Shown here piece by piece: positions 1 to 8,498 of a stretch of DNA of 58,411 nucleotides. A program made the translations under genes and the position numbers. The DNA lies in assembly GCA_018883305.1 (NCBI GenBank), contig VEQI01000001.1, positions 1 to 58,411 on the forward strand, written 5' to 3'. Position 1 is the stretch's first letter. Every line of letters begins with the position of its first letter. This DNA comes from Limnohabitans sp. Its GTDB lineage: Bacteria; Pseudomonadota; Gammaproteobacteria; Burkholderiales; Burkholderiaceae_C. Under the pieces are notes generated by a model that saw nothing but the letters and a program-made list of their open reading frames with translations, was not told the DNA's origin and made no database searches.

Positions 1-2
1 GC

Positions 3-320
3 AGTATCCGGCAAGCCACCTTGGTGAAAACCGTGCGTTCGGATCAGGTGGTGGACATGATGCTCTCTCAACAACTCGAGGTGGCCGCAGGCGTCAAGCA
101 ACAACTGGAGCGTGACATGCAGCGCGTATCCGGGCTGCGCATGTTGCAGCCGAGCTTCATGCAGATTCAGCAGGCCATGGCCACCGCAGATGGCCATCCG
201 CAAGGCGCTCGCTACTTGCGCCGCTTTGTGGAACAACTTAAAGCGTCCGGCTTTGTGCACCAAGCCCTGGCGCGTCACCGCATTGAAGGGGTCACTGTCC
301 CACCTGCCAGCCCTGCTTGA
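3..320 (+). CDS. C-terminal part of a family 3-like periplasmic solute-binding protein (5' truncated by window)
   Basis: The frame is open from base 3, so the true start lies upstream of the window; about 105 residues are visible. The remaining tail contains LEVAAGVKQQLE, a GLRMLQPSFMQIQQAM stretch and FVEQLKASGFVHQALARH. This pattern is typical of the C-terminal lobe of transporter-substrate-binding proteins (SBP_bac_3 type) from Burkholderiales. Such proteins capture small molecules in the periplasm for an ABC transporter, or act as receptors. No transporter subunits follow; the next gene is a small lipoprotein. The family call rests only on this tail, so the ligand cannot be guessed. Confidence 0.6.
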   Translation, partial: SIRQATLVKTVRSDQVVDMMLSQQLEVAAGVKQQLERDMQRVSGLRMLQPSFMQIQQAMATADGHPQGARYLRRFVEQLKASGFVHQALARHRIEGVTVPPASPA

Positions 321-391
321 CGGGCCACCACGTGACAACCAAAGCAACGCCAGTCACGTTGAGGAAGCACGTGGACAAGAAAGCCCTCCTC

Positions 392-634
392 ATGAAAAAA
401 ACTGCGCTCCTCATCGTCCTCACCACGCTGGGACTTCAGGCTTGTGTGATGGCACCGCCGCAGCCTGTGCCGGTGGTGGTTCAACAGCCACCCGGTGTCG
501 TGGTGCCCCCGGGGGTGGTTTATGTGGCGCCCACTTATCCCGCACCTACTGTGGGTTTTATTTGGGAGTTCCATCCGCACTACGGCTGGGGTTGGCGCCA
601 CCCACAGCGTGGCTGGCATCGCGGCTGGCGCTGA
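392..634 (+). CDS. small proline/valine-rich lipoprotein
   Basis: An 80-residue protein. The N terminus has a basic MKK, a hydrophobic core and a lipobox LQAC (Cys about residue 18), so it should be lipidated and membrane anchored. The mature part is a Pro/Val-rich stretch (VPVVVQQPPGVVVPPG) followed by an aromatic, His/Trp/Arg-rich tail (HPHYGWGWRHPQRGWHRGWR). An upstream in-frame start at 317 would add 25 residues that hide the signal peptide, so the ATG at 392 is preferred. Small lipoproteins of this composition are common in Burkholderiales; no function is known to me. It may be co-transcribed with the preceding binding protein. Confidence 0.7.
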   Translation: MKKTALLIVLTTLGLQACVMAPPQPVPVVVQQPPGVVVPPGVVYVAPTYPAPTVGFIWEFHPHYGWGWRHPQRGWHRGWR

Positions 635-735
635 GTCAGCAAGGATGGAGGGCGTTTTCAGGGTCTGTCAGCACCCATTCTGGTGTCACGCGTGGCGCCA
701 GAACACGACACAAAAGATATCACCACCGTTGATTT

Positions 736-754
736 CCAATATTGGACGTTAACG
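736..754. promoter_or_regulatory. two adjacent palindromes in the promoter region of the receptor gene at 823
   Basis: A perfect 10-bp palindrome CCAATATTGG (736-745) is followed one base later by a perfect 8-bp palindrome CGTTAACG (747-754). Both sit 70-90 bp upstream of the receptor start. The string TATTGGACG found here recurs at 2731-2739, between the LysR gene and the acyl-CoA dehydrogenase. An operator for the nearby LysR regulator is a reasonable inference, but it is untested. Confidence 0.35.
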
Positions 755-822
755 CCGTCAACTCCTAAGATCTGGCGCCAAGCGATCGACGGACGTGTCG
801 ATGCATCAAAGAGGAGACACGC

Positions 823-1803
823 ATGCGGATCATCCAACGTTTGATCTGGACCCTGGTCATGATGGGATGGACCGCTCTGAGTTGGTCGCAAACGGCTTAC
901 CCATCCAAACCCATACGTTTGATCATGCCATTTGCCGCGGGAGGCCCTAGCGATGTCTTGGCCCGGGCTTTGGCCAAAGGCTTGTCTGATGAGTTAGGCC
1001 AACCCGTGACGGTGGAAAACCGATTAGGTGCCGGAGGCAGCATCGGGATTGACTTGGTCGCCAAAGCCCCTGCGGATGGTTACACCCTGGGCTTCGCGCA
1101 TACCGGCTCCATGGAGATCAACCCCCATTTGTATGCCAAGCATCCGTTCAATGCACTGACAGACCTGACCCCCATCTCGCCCGTGGTGTCCTACACCAAT
1201 GTGCTGGTCGTCAATCCCACGGTGCCGGCCAAAACACTCAAGGAATTCATCTCTTGGGCCCGGGAAAATCCTTCTGCCGCCAACTATGCCTCTGGCGGCA
1301 ACGGTGCCACCAATCATTTGTCAGGTGAGTTGCTCAAGGCGCTGGCGGACATCAACTTGCGGCATATTCCGTATAAAGGCAACGCGCCCGCCATGGTTGA
1401 TGTGATGAGTGGCAACGTGGCCGCCATGTTCGATATCCCGACCACGGCCCTGCCGCAAATCAAGGCCGGCAAGGTTCGCCCTCTGGCCATCACCAGTGCA
1501 AAACGCAGCACCTACATGCCCGATGTACCCACCATGCGTGAGGCCGGGTTGCCAGGCTTCGAAGAAGCTGGCAGTGACCTCTGGTTCGGTGTGGTCGGCC
1601 CCGCCCATCTGCCGGCACCGATTGTCGATCGTCTTTATCAAGCCATCGTGCGGGCCACCAGCAAACCCGATCTGCAAGAAACCATCAAGGCCATGGCTTA
1701 TGAAAAATGGCTCATGCCGCCTGCAGAATTCAAGCAGTGGTTGAGCCAGGACTACCCCAAATGGGCCAAGGTGGTGAACTTATCGGGCGCGAAGATTGAC
1801 TGA
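823..1803 (+). CDS. Bug/TctC-family tripartite tricarboxylate transporter receptor
   Basis: 326 residues. A signal peptide ends near WSQTAYPSKP, so the protein is periplasmic. The first ligand loop reads PFAAGGPSD (about residues 37-45) and the second is the PADGYTLG stretch (about 86-93). HIPYKGNAPAMVDVMSG and ITSAKRS are further family hallmarks. Bug receptors bind carboxylates and other small polar solutes and hand them to TctA/TctB membrane subunits; neither is encoded here. A good ribosome site (GAGGAG) lies 6-7 bases before the ATG. The last 24 bases overlap the 3' end of the convergent LysR gene. The ligand is unknown; association with the acyl-CoA dehydrogenase operon is suggested only by proximity and shared promoter strings. 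Confidence 0.9.
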   Translation: MRIIQRLIWTLVMMGWTALSWSQTAYPSKPIRLIMPFAAGGPSDVLARALAKGLSDELGQPVTVENRLGAGGSIGIDLVAKAPADGYTLGFAHTGSMEINPHLYAKHPFNALTDLTPISPVVSYTNVLVVNPTVPAKTLKEFISWARENPSAANYASGGNGATNHLSGELLKALADINLRHIPYKGNAPAMVDVMSGNVAAMFDIPTTALPQIKAGKVRPLAITSAKRSTYMPDVPTMREAGLPGFEEAGSDLWFGVVGPAHLPAPIVDRLYQAIVRATSKPDLQETIKAMAYEKWLMPPAEFKQWLSQDYPKWAKVVNLSGAKID

Positions 1804-2697
1804 CCGCCGACGATCCAGGTCCACCAACAATTCGCGAAATCGTCTGGCCGCGGGCGGCTCCGTGCGAGCATTGGTGGCCACCGCCAGCGCCAACCCCAAA
1901 TGATTGGCCGGTTGCGTGAGTGTTCGAAATGTCAAGGCCTTGGATGCCTGCACCTGACAAATGGATGGCACCAGGGCTACCCCCATGCCACTCTCCACCA
2001 AGCTCAGCATGGTTTGCACTTGTACGGCCTCCTGAGCCACATGCGGCGTGAAACCGACCGCCTGGCAGGCCGTCACCACCTGAGCGCGCATGTTCGCGGC
2101 CAGGCTGGCCGAGTACATGACAAACGGCTGATCGGCCAAATCTTTGAGGCCCAGGCGCTTGCGATGCACCAGCGGGCTGTGTTTGGATAGCACCAGAACC
2201 AGCTGATCCGGCTCAACCGGCTGAAGTCGTGCCTGGGTGGCTTCAATGAGTGGGTACCTCACGATGCCCAAATCAAGATCATTGCTTTCCACTTCACGCA
2301 GAATGCGTGTCGTCGTGAGTTCTTTCAGATCCAGAACGACGTGGGGATACTTCTCGCGGAACAGGGGCAAGGCTTGGGGAAACAATTTGTAAGTGGCTGA
2401 CCCCACAAAACCGATAGACAAACGGCCGCCAATGCCCTGATCCGCCTCCTGCGCAGCCTTGCGCAACTCCAGCGCATGGAATTGAATTTGACGGGCGTGA
2501 TCCAGGACGGTTTGCCCCACTGTGGTCAAGCGAAGACCACGTCGCTCTCGCATGAAGAGCGTCACACCCAGATCTTGCTCCAGACGCTTGATGGAAACCG
2601 ACAGCGGCGGCTGCGCCATGTGCAGCCGCTCCGCGGCCTTGCGGAAATTCAGCGTTTCAGCCACCATCAAGAACTGGTTGAGTTGTCGCAGATTCAT
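1780..2697 (-). CDS. LysR-family transcriptional regulator
   Basis: 305 residues, the usual family length. The N-terminal winged helix-turn-helix (about residues 1-62) contains LNFRKAAERLHMAQPPLSVSIKRLEQDLG, followed by the linker and an effector domain with GFVGSATY and YPLIEATQ segments. The start is the ATG at 2697, giving the canonical MNLRQLNQFL; the frame is open farther upstream but has no regulator-like residues there. The gene is divergent from the acyl-CoA dehydrogenase (2810), the classical arrangement for a LysR activator controlling its neighbour. The effector is unknown, probably a carboxylate or acyl-CoA intermediate. Its 3' end overlaps the receptor gene at 823 by 24 bp. Confidence 0.9.
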   Translation of the reverse strand: MNLRQLNQFLMVAETLNFRKAAERLHMAQPPLSVSIKRLEQDLGVTLFMRERRGLRLTTVGQTVLDHARQIQFHALELRKAAQEADQGIGGRLSIGFVGSATYKLFPQALPLFREKYPHVVLDLKELTTTRILREVESNDLDLGIVRYPLIEATQARLQPVEPDQLVLVLSKHSPLVHRKRLGLKDLADQPFVMYSASLAANMRAQVVTACQAVGFTPHVAQEAVQVQTMLSLVESGMGVALVPSICQVQASKALTFRTLTQPANHLGLALAVATNARTEPPAARRFRELLVDLDRRRSVNLRAR

Positions 2698-2708
2698 GAC
2701 AAAAATAG

Positions 2709-2739
2709 TATCACTGATGGCAAAAACTTGTATTGGACG
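2709..2739. promoter_or_regulatory. candidate LysR operator in the 2698-2809 divergent promoter
   Basis: The segment starts TATCACTGATGGC, with the imperfect dyad ATCA-C-TGAT, continues with CAAAAACTTG and ends in TATTGGACG. The first part resembles the box found in the Rieske island promoters (compare AATGGCACTATCGCAAAAA at 39444). The last nine bases repeat exactly at 741-748 region (TATTGGACG, starting at 740). It sits between a LysR gene and its divergent target, where such an operator is expected. Similarity was judged by eye. Confidence 0.35.
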
Positions 2740-2809
2740 ATAAGGGCAGACCACCCTACAGTCAGCCATTGGCATTGCATGCCCGAGTCCCTGTTGGAGA
2801 ACATCATCC

Positions 2810-3961
2810 ATGAGTGAGCGTGAAGAAACACTGGCGTTACTGGTCGAGGCCTGTCGCCGTTTTGCCCGGGAAGTGCTGATCCCCGCGGAACCGGTCGTCG
2901 AGGAAACGGGCCAAATTCCAGACCATGTCGTCCAAGGTCTGCGCGATCTCGGCTTGTTCGGCATGACCATTCCCGAAGCCTACGGTGGCTTGGGTCTGTC
3001 TGTGTATGAAGAGGTTCGCCTGGTGCAAGAGATCTGTTATGCGCAACCCGCCTTTCGCTCCTACTTTGGCACCACCAACGGAGTGGGCACGCTGGGCATC
3101 ATTCATTTCGGCACCGAAGCGCAAAAACAACGCTATCTGCCTCGATTGGCCACGGGCGAGATGATGGCCTCCTTTGCCTTGACGGAACCGGATGCCGGCT
3201 CCGATGCCGCGTCACTCATCACACGGGCCGTGCAACAAGGTGATCACTACGTCATCAATGGCTCGAAGCGGTTCATCACCAATGCCGTCCATGCTGGTGT
3301 ATTCACGGTCTTTGCTCGCACCGGTGGCAAAGACAGTGGGGCCAGTGGCATCTCGGCATTTCTGGTGGATCGCGATACGCCCGGTCTGTCCGTGGCGCCC
3401 CCCTACGAGAAGATGGGGTTTGCAGGTTCGCATGAATCCGATGTCATGTTCGACGACGTCAAAGTCCCCGCATCGGCCATGCTTGGCGCGCAAGGCACAG
3501 GCTTCAAGAATGCCATGCGCTCACTGGACCATGCCCGGATACACATGGCGGCGGTGGCCACTGGCTTGTGCCACCGCCTGATCGATGAAGGGTTGCGTTA
3601 CGCCATGGAGCGCAAACAATTCGGGCAATCCATCTCGAAATTTCAATTCATCCAAGGCATGCTGGCAGAAAGTCAGGCCGAAGCCTATGCTGCGCGCGCC
3701 ATGGTGGAACGAGCCGCACATGACATGGATACGGGCAAAAAAATCACCAAGGAAGCCGCTTGCTGCAAATACTTTGCCACTGAGGCTGCCAGTCGCATCG
3801 CCGACCGAATGTTGCAAATTCATGGTGGCAATGGCTACATCAAGGCGTATCCCATTGAGCGACTGTATCGGGACGTCCGGCTGTTGCGGATTTATGAAGG
3901 CACCAGCCAGATACTTCAATTGGTCACTGCACGTGAAATGCTGCGCGAAGCAGGCGCTTAA
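2810..3961 (+). CDS. acyl-CoA dehydrogenase
   Basis: 383 residues, the standard length for a short/medium-chain type enzyme. The all-alpha N-terminal domain is followed by the flavin-contact motif FALTEPDAGSD (about 123-133), the beta domain, and the C-terminal helical domain with MERKQFGQ and MLQIHGGNGY. The likely catalytic base is Glu363 in IYEGTSQ. It should oxidise an acyl-CoA at the alpha-beta bond and pass electrons to ETF. The next gene, a class III CoA-transferase, starts 11 bases downstream, so the pair probably activates an acid to its CoA ester and desaturates it. Control by the divergent LysR (1780-2697) is likely. The acyl substrate is not predictable; a branched or aromatic side-chain acid is possible. 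Confidence 0.92.
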   Translation: MSEREETLALLVEACRRFAREVLIPAEPVVEETGQIPDHVVQGLRDLGLFGMTIPEAYGGLGLSVYEEVRLVQEICYAQPAFRSYFGTTNGVGTLGIIHFGTEAQKQRYLPRLATGEMMASFALTEPDAGSDAASLITRAVQQGDHYVINGSKRFITNAVHAGVFTVFARTGGKDSGASGISAFLVDRDTPGLSVAPPYEKMGFAGSHESDVMFDDVKVPASAMLGAQGTGFKNAMRSLDHARIHMAAVATGLCHRLIDEGLRYAMERKQFGQSISKFQFIQGMLAESQAEAYAARAMVERAAHDMDTGKKITKEAACCKYFATEAASRIADRMLQIHGGNGYIKAYPIERLYRDVRLLRIYEGTSQILQLVTAREMLREAGA

Positions 3962-3972
3962 AGGTTGACACC

Positions 3973-5172
3973 ATGAGTGGACCTCTGGATGGCATCAAGA
4001 TCATTGACTTGACCTCGGTGGTGATGGGCCCCTATGCCAGTCAGGTCCTGGCTGACTATGGTGCAGATGTCATCAAGGTGGAGGGGGTCGACGGTGAGGT
4101 GATGCGTAAATCGGGCCCCATGCGTCATGCGAGCATGGGACATTTGTATCTGGCGCTGGGACGAAACAAACGTTCCGTGGCCATCAACCTCAAGAGCGAG
4201 CAGGGTCTGCAAGTCTTGTTGCGAATGTTGAAATCGGCGGATGTCTTGATGTACAACATTCGCCCTCAGGCCATGGAACGGCTCGGCTTGGGGTATGAAA
4301 CATTGCAACGCATCAACCCAGGCCTGATCTACGCTGGCGCCTTTGGATTCAGTCAACAAGGGCCGTATGCCGAACGTCCTGCGTATGACGACTTGATTCA
4401 AGGGATGTGCGGCATCCCTTGGTTGGCCAGCGAAGCGGGGGCGCCTATCCCTCGCTATGCGCCCTTTGTGCTGGTTGATCGAATGGTGGGCCTTCAATTT
4501 TCCAATGCCATCACCTCCGCATTGTTATTTCGCGAGCGTACCGGCAAAGGTCAGCGCGTCGATGTTCCCATGTTCGAAGGCATGTTGTCCGTGATCCTGG
4601 GAGAGCACCTGGCCGGTGAGCAGTTCGTGCCCCCCGTGGGACCGGTGGGATACCAGCGCAGCCTCGCCAAGGATCGCCGTCCGTACGCCACGCAGGACGG
4701 CTTCATCTGCGTCTTGGTCTACAACGACAAGCATTGGAAAAATTTCTTTGATCTGATTGGTCGGCCCGAGGTCTTTCAATACGATCGACGTTTTCAAGAA
4801 CAGAACCTGCGTCTTGAAAACATCGACTATGTCTACGATTACCTGAGTCAAGTCTTGGCCACGCGCACCACGGCCGATTGGTTGGCGGCCTTTGCACAGG
4901 CGGATATCCCTGCAGCGCCCATGTATGACCTGGATGACATTTTGAAGGACGAACACGTCCAGGCCATCGACTTCATTCGTGAAGTCGAGCACCCCACTGA
5001 AGGAACCTTGCGCATGACGTCGATCCCCACCGAGTGGTCGGTCTCTGTGCCAGAGCACCGTCATCATGCGCCACTGCCCGGAGAGAACACACGCGATGTC
5101 TTGATGGCGCATGGTTTCACCGAACACGAAGTGGACGATTTGTCCGCATCGGGCGTGGTTCGTACGCTTTGA
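3973..5172 (+). CDS. CaiB/BaiF-type (class III) CoA-transferase
   Basis: 399 residues, typical for the family. The N terminus MSGPLDGIKIIDLTSVVMGPYASQ, the VIKVE segment and GRNKRSVAINLKS are diagnostic of the class III fold. The catalytic aspartate is most likely Asp139 in AYDDLIQ. These enzymes move CoA from a donor thioester to a free acid through an aspartyl-CoA anhydride. The gene follows the acyl-CoA dehydrogenase after 11 bases and is clearly in the same transcript. Together they suggest uptake or generation of a carboxylic acid that is converted to a CoA ester and oxidised. A racemase-like member (AMACR/MCR) cannot be fully excluded, but the neighbour favours CoA transfer. Confidence 0.9.
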   Translation: MSGPLDGIKIIDLTSVVMGPYASQVLADYGADVIKVEGVDGEVMRKSGPMRHASMGHLYLALGRNKRSVAINLKSEQGLQVLLRMLKSADVLMYNIRPQAMERLGLGYETLQRINPGLIYAGAFGFSQQGPYAERPAYDDLIQGMCGIPWLASEAGAPIPRYAPFVLVDRMVGLQFSNAITSALLFRERTGKGQRVDVPMFEGMLSVILGEHLAGEQFVPPVGPVGYQRSLAKDRRPYATQDGFICVLVYNDKHWKNFFDLIGRPEVFQYDRRFQEQNLRLENIDYVYDYLSQVLATRTTADWLAAFAQADIPAAPMYDLDDILKDEHVQAIDFIREVEHPTEGTLRMTSIPTEWSVSVPEHRHHAPLPGENTRDVLMAHGFTEHEVDDLSASGVVRTL

Positions 5173-5264
5173 ATCCAGCTTCAGATATGTCTGACCGCCG
5201 CAAGTGCCCGAGAAGTCCGCTCGTGCCGCCATAATTCGGTCACATCGAACCATCCACGGACCCC

Positions 5265-6032
5265 ATGCAACCTCCTCTGCACACCGTCCTCACCGGCCAG
5301 CTGGCCGTCATCACAGGCGCGGCGCATGGCATCGGAGCCGCCATTGCCAACACACTGGCATCCGCAGGCGCGCAGGTGTTGTTGCTGGATCAAGACATGG
5401 CCGCGGCTCAAGCACTGGCCACGGGCTTGCAACAGCAGGGACACACCGCCCAGGCTTACGCGCTGGACGTTCGAGAGGCAGCCGCCTGTCACGGCCTGGC
5501 CAACCGCATTGAGCAGGCGCATGGCCCGATCTCGGTGCTGGTGAACAACGCTGGCATTTTGCGCCGCGTGGCCATGGATCATCCGCAGGCCGATGCTGCC
5601 TGGCACGACACACTGGCCGTGAACCTCACAGGCACCTACCAGGTCAGCACTGCCTTTCTTGAGCAATTGAAAAAAAGGCAGGGCTGCATCGTCAATGTAG
5701 CTTCCATTCATGCCTTTGCTTCGCCGGGGGTCTCTGCGGCCTACACGGCATCCAAAGGGGGCATCGGCCAGTTGACCAAGGCCATGGCGGTGGAGTTGGC
5801 GCCCCATGGCGTTCGGGTGAATGCGGTGGCACCAGGCATGGTGGCGACAGCCATGACGCAAAGCACCCTGGACAATCCTGCGCAATCTGCCGCCTTTTTG
5901 CAGCATGTCCCCATGAAGCGTGCTGGCCAGCCAGACGAAGTGGCGGCGCCGGTGCTTTTCCTGGCCAGCGCCGCCGCCAGTTACATGACAGGCGTGGTGC
6001 TGCCTGTGGATGGCGGTTACCTCAGCTATTGA
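5265..6032 (+). CDS. short-chain dehydrogenase/reductase (FabG-like)
   Basis: 255 residues, a classical SDR. The nucleotide motif is TGAAHGIG (about 17-24), followed by NNAG (about 92-95), the catalytic Ser in NVASIHAF, and Tyr/Lys in the YTASK motif; RVNAVAPG and the C-terminal VDGGY are also present. It should interconvert a hydroxyl and a keto group with NAD(P). It lies 92 bases after the CoA-transferase and 22 bases before the next gene, so it may belong to the same operon or have its own promoter. In a beta-oxidation-like path it would oxidise a 3-hydroxyacyl intermediate, but SDRs have broad substrates. Confidence 0.9.
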   Translation: MQPPLHTVLTGQLAVITGAAHGIGAAIANTLASAGAQVLLLDQDMAAAQALATGLQQQGHTAQAYALDVREAAACHGLANRIEQAHGPISVLVNNAGILRRVAMDHPQADAAWHDTLAVNLTGTYQVSTAFLEQLKKRQGCIVNVASIHAFASPGVSAAYTASKGGIGQLTKAMAVELAPHGVRVNAVAPGMVATAMTQSTLDNPAQSAAFLQHVPMKRAGQPDEVAAPVLFLASAAASYMTGVVLPVDGGYLSY

Positions 6033-6054
6033 ACCCCTTGAAGGAGGTCTTCGC

Positions 6055-6984
6055 ATGACTTCACGTCCCCTGCCTCGCGTCGACAACCGTGGCGTGCTTG
6101 ATCTGCATGTGCACATTGGCCCCGAGTTGTTGAGACGTCGCTACAGTGCGGCCTCACTGGCGGAGGAAGCTCGGCGCGAAGGATTTGGCGTGGTGATGAA
6201 AAACCACTTCCAACCCACCACCGGCTGGGTGTCGGGTGTCAGGCGTGCCGATGACCAGGTCCCCTTGATCGGTTCGGTGGCGCTGAACGCCTCCTGTGGC
6301 TGGGTGGATGACCATGGCGTGCGTGCCGCGCTGTCCGGCGCCAAGACAGACGTCGGACAGGCCGACCCCGATCCGGGTCGCTTTGTGGTGTGGATGCCCA
6401 CCCTGTGCACCGAGGCCCACCTCCAATTGTTTAACCGCAAGGACACCCCCGAGGAATGGGGCGTGAACGGTCGCTATGCACGCTTCTTTCCCGTGGGAGA
6501 GGGCTATACCCTGGACGAAAGCAACGCACAACGCATGCAGGCGCTGGACCGCTGCCTGGATGCCATTCGCGAGAATGATCTCATCCTGGCCACCGGCCAT
6601 TTGAACAAGGATGAAACCCAGCGTCTGGTGCGGCGCGCCCATGCCCGTGGATTGCGACGCATCATCATGACGCATCCGCTGTTTCAGGCCACGCAACAAG
6701 ACATCGACACCCTGCTGAGCCTGTGGCAGGAATGCGGCGCCTATACCGAGCTGGCCTATGTCAACATCGCCATGGACCACTTGAGTTACGACGCCTACGC
6801 AGCGGTGATTGAAGCGCTAGGGCCCCAGGCGGTGGTGCTGTCCTCTGATTTGGGGCAACCCTTTTCGCCTCCGGTGGGCGAAGGACTGCGCGACTACTTC
6901 GCGCAATTGCAGCGACACGGCGTGTCAGAGGACGCCATTGCGGAGATGGCGGTCATCAACCCCAACCGCCTGGTGCTGGATTGA
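6055..6984 (+). CDS. amidohydrolase-like metal-dependent hydrolase (DUF6282-like)
   Basis: 309 residues. The start is taken at the ATG at 6055, which has a strong AAGGAGG ribosome site 7 bases upstream; an earlier in-frame start would overlap the SDR. The sequence begins the barrel with VLDLHVHIGPELL, a His-X-His metal motif at the end of strand 1. Further likely ligands lie in KNHFQPT, ATGHLN and MTHPLF, with a late aspartate in LSSDLGQ. This architecture fits the amidohydrolase/PHP-like TIM barrels, and I recall a similar uncharacterised family as DUF6282. Substrate unknown. As the last gene of the 2810-6984 group it may hydrolyse a ring, lactone or amide before or after CoA activation. It is convergent with livF, with only 7 bases between. 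Confidence 0.7.
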   Translation: MTSRPLPRVDNRGVLDLHVHIGPELLRRRYSAASLAEEARREGFGVVMKNHFQPTTGWVSGVRRADDQVPLIGSVALNASCGWVDDHGVRAALSGAKTDVGQADPDPGRFVVWMPTLCTEAHLQLFNRKDTPEEWGVNGRYARFFPVGEGYTLDESNAQRMQALDRCLDAIRENDLILATGHLNKDETQRLVRRAHARGLRRIIMTHPLFQATQQDIDTLLSLWQECGAYTELAYVNIAMDHLSYDAYAAVIEALGPQAVVLSSDLGQPFSPPVGEGLRDYFAQLQRHGVSEDAIAEMAVINPNRLVLD

Positions 6985-6991
6985 ATGCGTC

Positions 6992-7714
6992 TCAGGTCAG
7001 TCCCAGGAACATGGCACGAATTTCCGGGTGATTCAGCACCTCGCGCGCTGGCGCATGCAGGCTGACGCGTCCCATCTCCATCACCACACCGGCATCGCAA
7101 CGCTCCAGCGCCTGCTGGGCGTTTTGCTCCACCATCAGCACGGTCATGCCGGATGCCGTCAACTCGCGGATGGTGTCGAACACCATGTCCATGGCCTGCG
7201 GTGACAAACCCAGCGAGGGCTCATCCAGCAAGAGCAAGCGTGGACGCGCCATCAACACCATGGCCATCTCCAGGATTTGCTGCTCACCACCACTGAGGTT
7301 GCCAGCCAGGGTATTCCAGCGCGCGCGCAAGCGAGGAAAGCGATCCGCCATGGCGTTCGCTTCCTCCATCAGGGTCTGTCTTGGCAAACGCCGGGAATAG
7401 GCCCCGAGTTGAAGGTTCTCACTGACACTCAGCGCAGGAAAATTGCAACGCCCCTGTGGCACCAGACCGATGCCCCCGCGCAACCGCGCCAAGGCGTCCA
7501 GCCGGGTGATGTCCTGCCCCTCAAAGCGCAGATGCCCGGTTCGACAAGCCAGCAAGCCCGCCACCACCTTGAGCAAGGTGGACTTGCCCGCGCCGTTGGC
7601 ACCAATGATGGTGGTCCAGCTGCAGGCGGCCACTTGCAGGTCAACCCCATGCAAGATGGTGAGGTCACCATAACCCGCCTGCACCGATTGAACCTCAAGC
7701 ACCACGTCAGTCAA
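6992..7714 (-). CDS. livF: branched-chain-type ABC transporter ATP-binding protein LivF
   Basis: 240 residues. The Walker A motif is GANGAGKS, the Q-loop LVPQGR, the ABC signature LSGGEQQ, Walker B LLLLDEPSLGLSP and the H-loop-region motif MVEQN, all in the usual order. The start chosen is the TTG at 7714: it overlaps the livG stop by 8 bases and has AGGAGA six bases before it. The next candidate, GTG at 7705, lacks such spacing. It is the last gene of the livKHMGF operon and should power import together with LivG. Confidence 0.93.
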   Translation of the reverse strand: MTDVVLEVQSVQAGYGDLTILHGVDLQVAACSWTTIIGANGAGKSTLLKVVAGLLACRTGHLRFEGQDITRLDALARLRGGIGLVPQGRCNFPALSVSENLQLGAYSRRLPRQTLMEEANAMADRFPRLRARWNTLAGNLSGGEQQILEMAMVLMARPRLLLLDEPSLGLSPQAMDMVFDTIRELTASGMTVLMVEQNAQQALERCDAGVVMEMGRVSLHAPAREVLNHPEIRAMFLGLT

Positions 7715-8498
7715 GCTGGCTCTCCTGTTCGCGCCGACCCAGATAAGCTTGCATGACACGTGGGTCATTGGCGATGTCTTCGGGGCGGCCCTGGGCCAAC
7801 AGCTTGCCCTGGTCCAGCACATAAATGGTGTCGCAAATTTCAAACACCAGCTTGAGGTTGTGCTCCACGATGAGCAGGCTGACGCCACGCGCACGGATGT
7901 CCAGCAAATTCTGCTTGAGCCCCTCCACCAGCGTCGGGTTGACGCCCGCCATCGGCTCATCCAGCATGAGCAGCTTGGGCTGGGTCATCAGTGCCATGCC
8001 CAGTTCCATGAGTTTTTTCTGTCCGTAGGACAGGCCTGCGGCGGCATGATCAGCCACCGCTTCCAGTCGAATGTCATGCAAGACTGTTTGCGCCAGTTCA
8101 CGCATCTGCGCTTCATGCTGACGCACGGCCCGGGTGCTGAACATCTCTTGGAGATAACCAAACCCTGGCGAGGATTGCGCCGCGGTGAGCAAATGGTCTC
8201 GCACCGACAATTCTGGAAAGAACCGAAGTTGCTGGAACGTGCGTCGCAAACCCAGCCGGGCAATCTGGTGCGGGGCCATGCCACTGATGTCTTGCCCTTG
8301 CAACAAAACCTGGCCCTGGTCCTTGGCCTGAAAGCCGGTAATGCAATCAAACAGCGTGGATTTGCCGGACCCATTGGGCCCGATGAGGCCGGTGATGGAG
8401 CCGGCCTGCACCTCGATGGACACGCCTTGCAAGGCCTGAACACCATGGTAGTGCTTGTGCACCGCCTGGGCCTGAAGCAAAGGCACACCTGCGCTCAT
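7707..8498 (-). CDS. livG: branched-chain-type ABC transporter ATP-binding protein LivG
   Basis: 263 residues. Walker A is GPNGSGKS, the signature LSYGQKKL is the form typical of LivG, and Walker B is LLMLDEPMAGVNP followed by the LLIVEHN H-loop. LivG proteins are about 20 residues longer than LivF, as here. The ATG at 8498 overlaps the livM stop as ATGA, so translation is probably coupled. The pair LivF/LivG serves one importer with LivH and LivM in the inner membrane. Confidence 0.94.
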   Translation of the reverse strand: MSAGVPLLQAQAVHKHYHGVQALQGVSIEVQAGSITGLIGPNGSGKSTLFDCITGFQAKDQGQVLLQGQDISGMAPHQIARLGLRRTFQQLRFFPELSVRDHLLTAAQSSPGFGYLQEMFSTRAVRQHEAQMRELAQTVLHDIRLEAVADHAAAGLSYGQKKLMELGMALMTQPKLLMLDEPMAGVNPTLVEGLKQNLLDIRARGVSLLIVEHNLKLVFEICDTIYVLDQGKLLAQGRPEDIANDPRVMQAYLGRREQESQLD

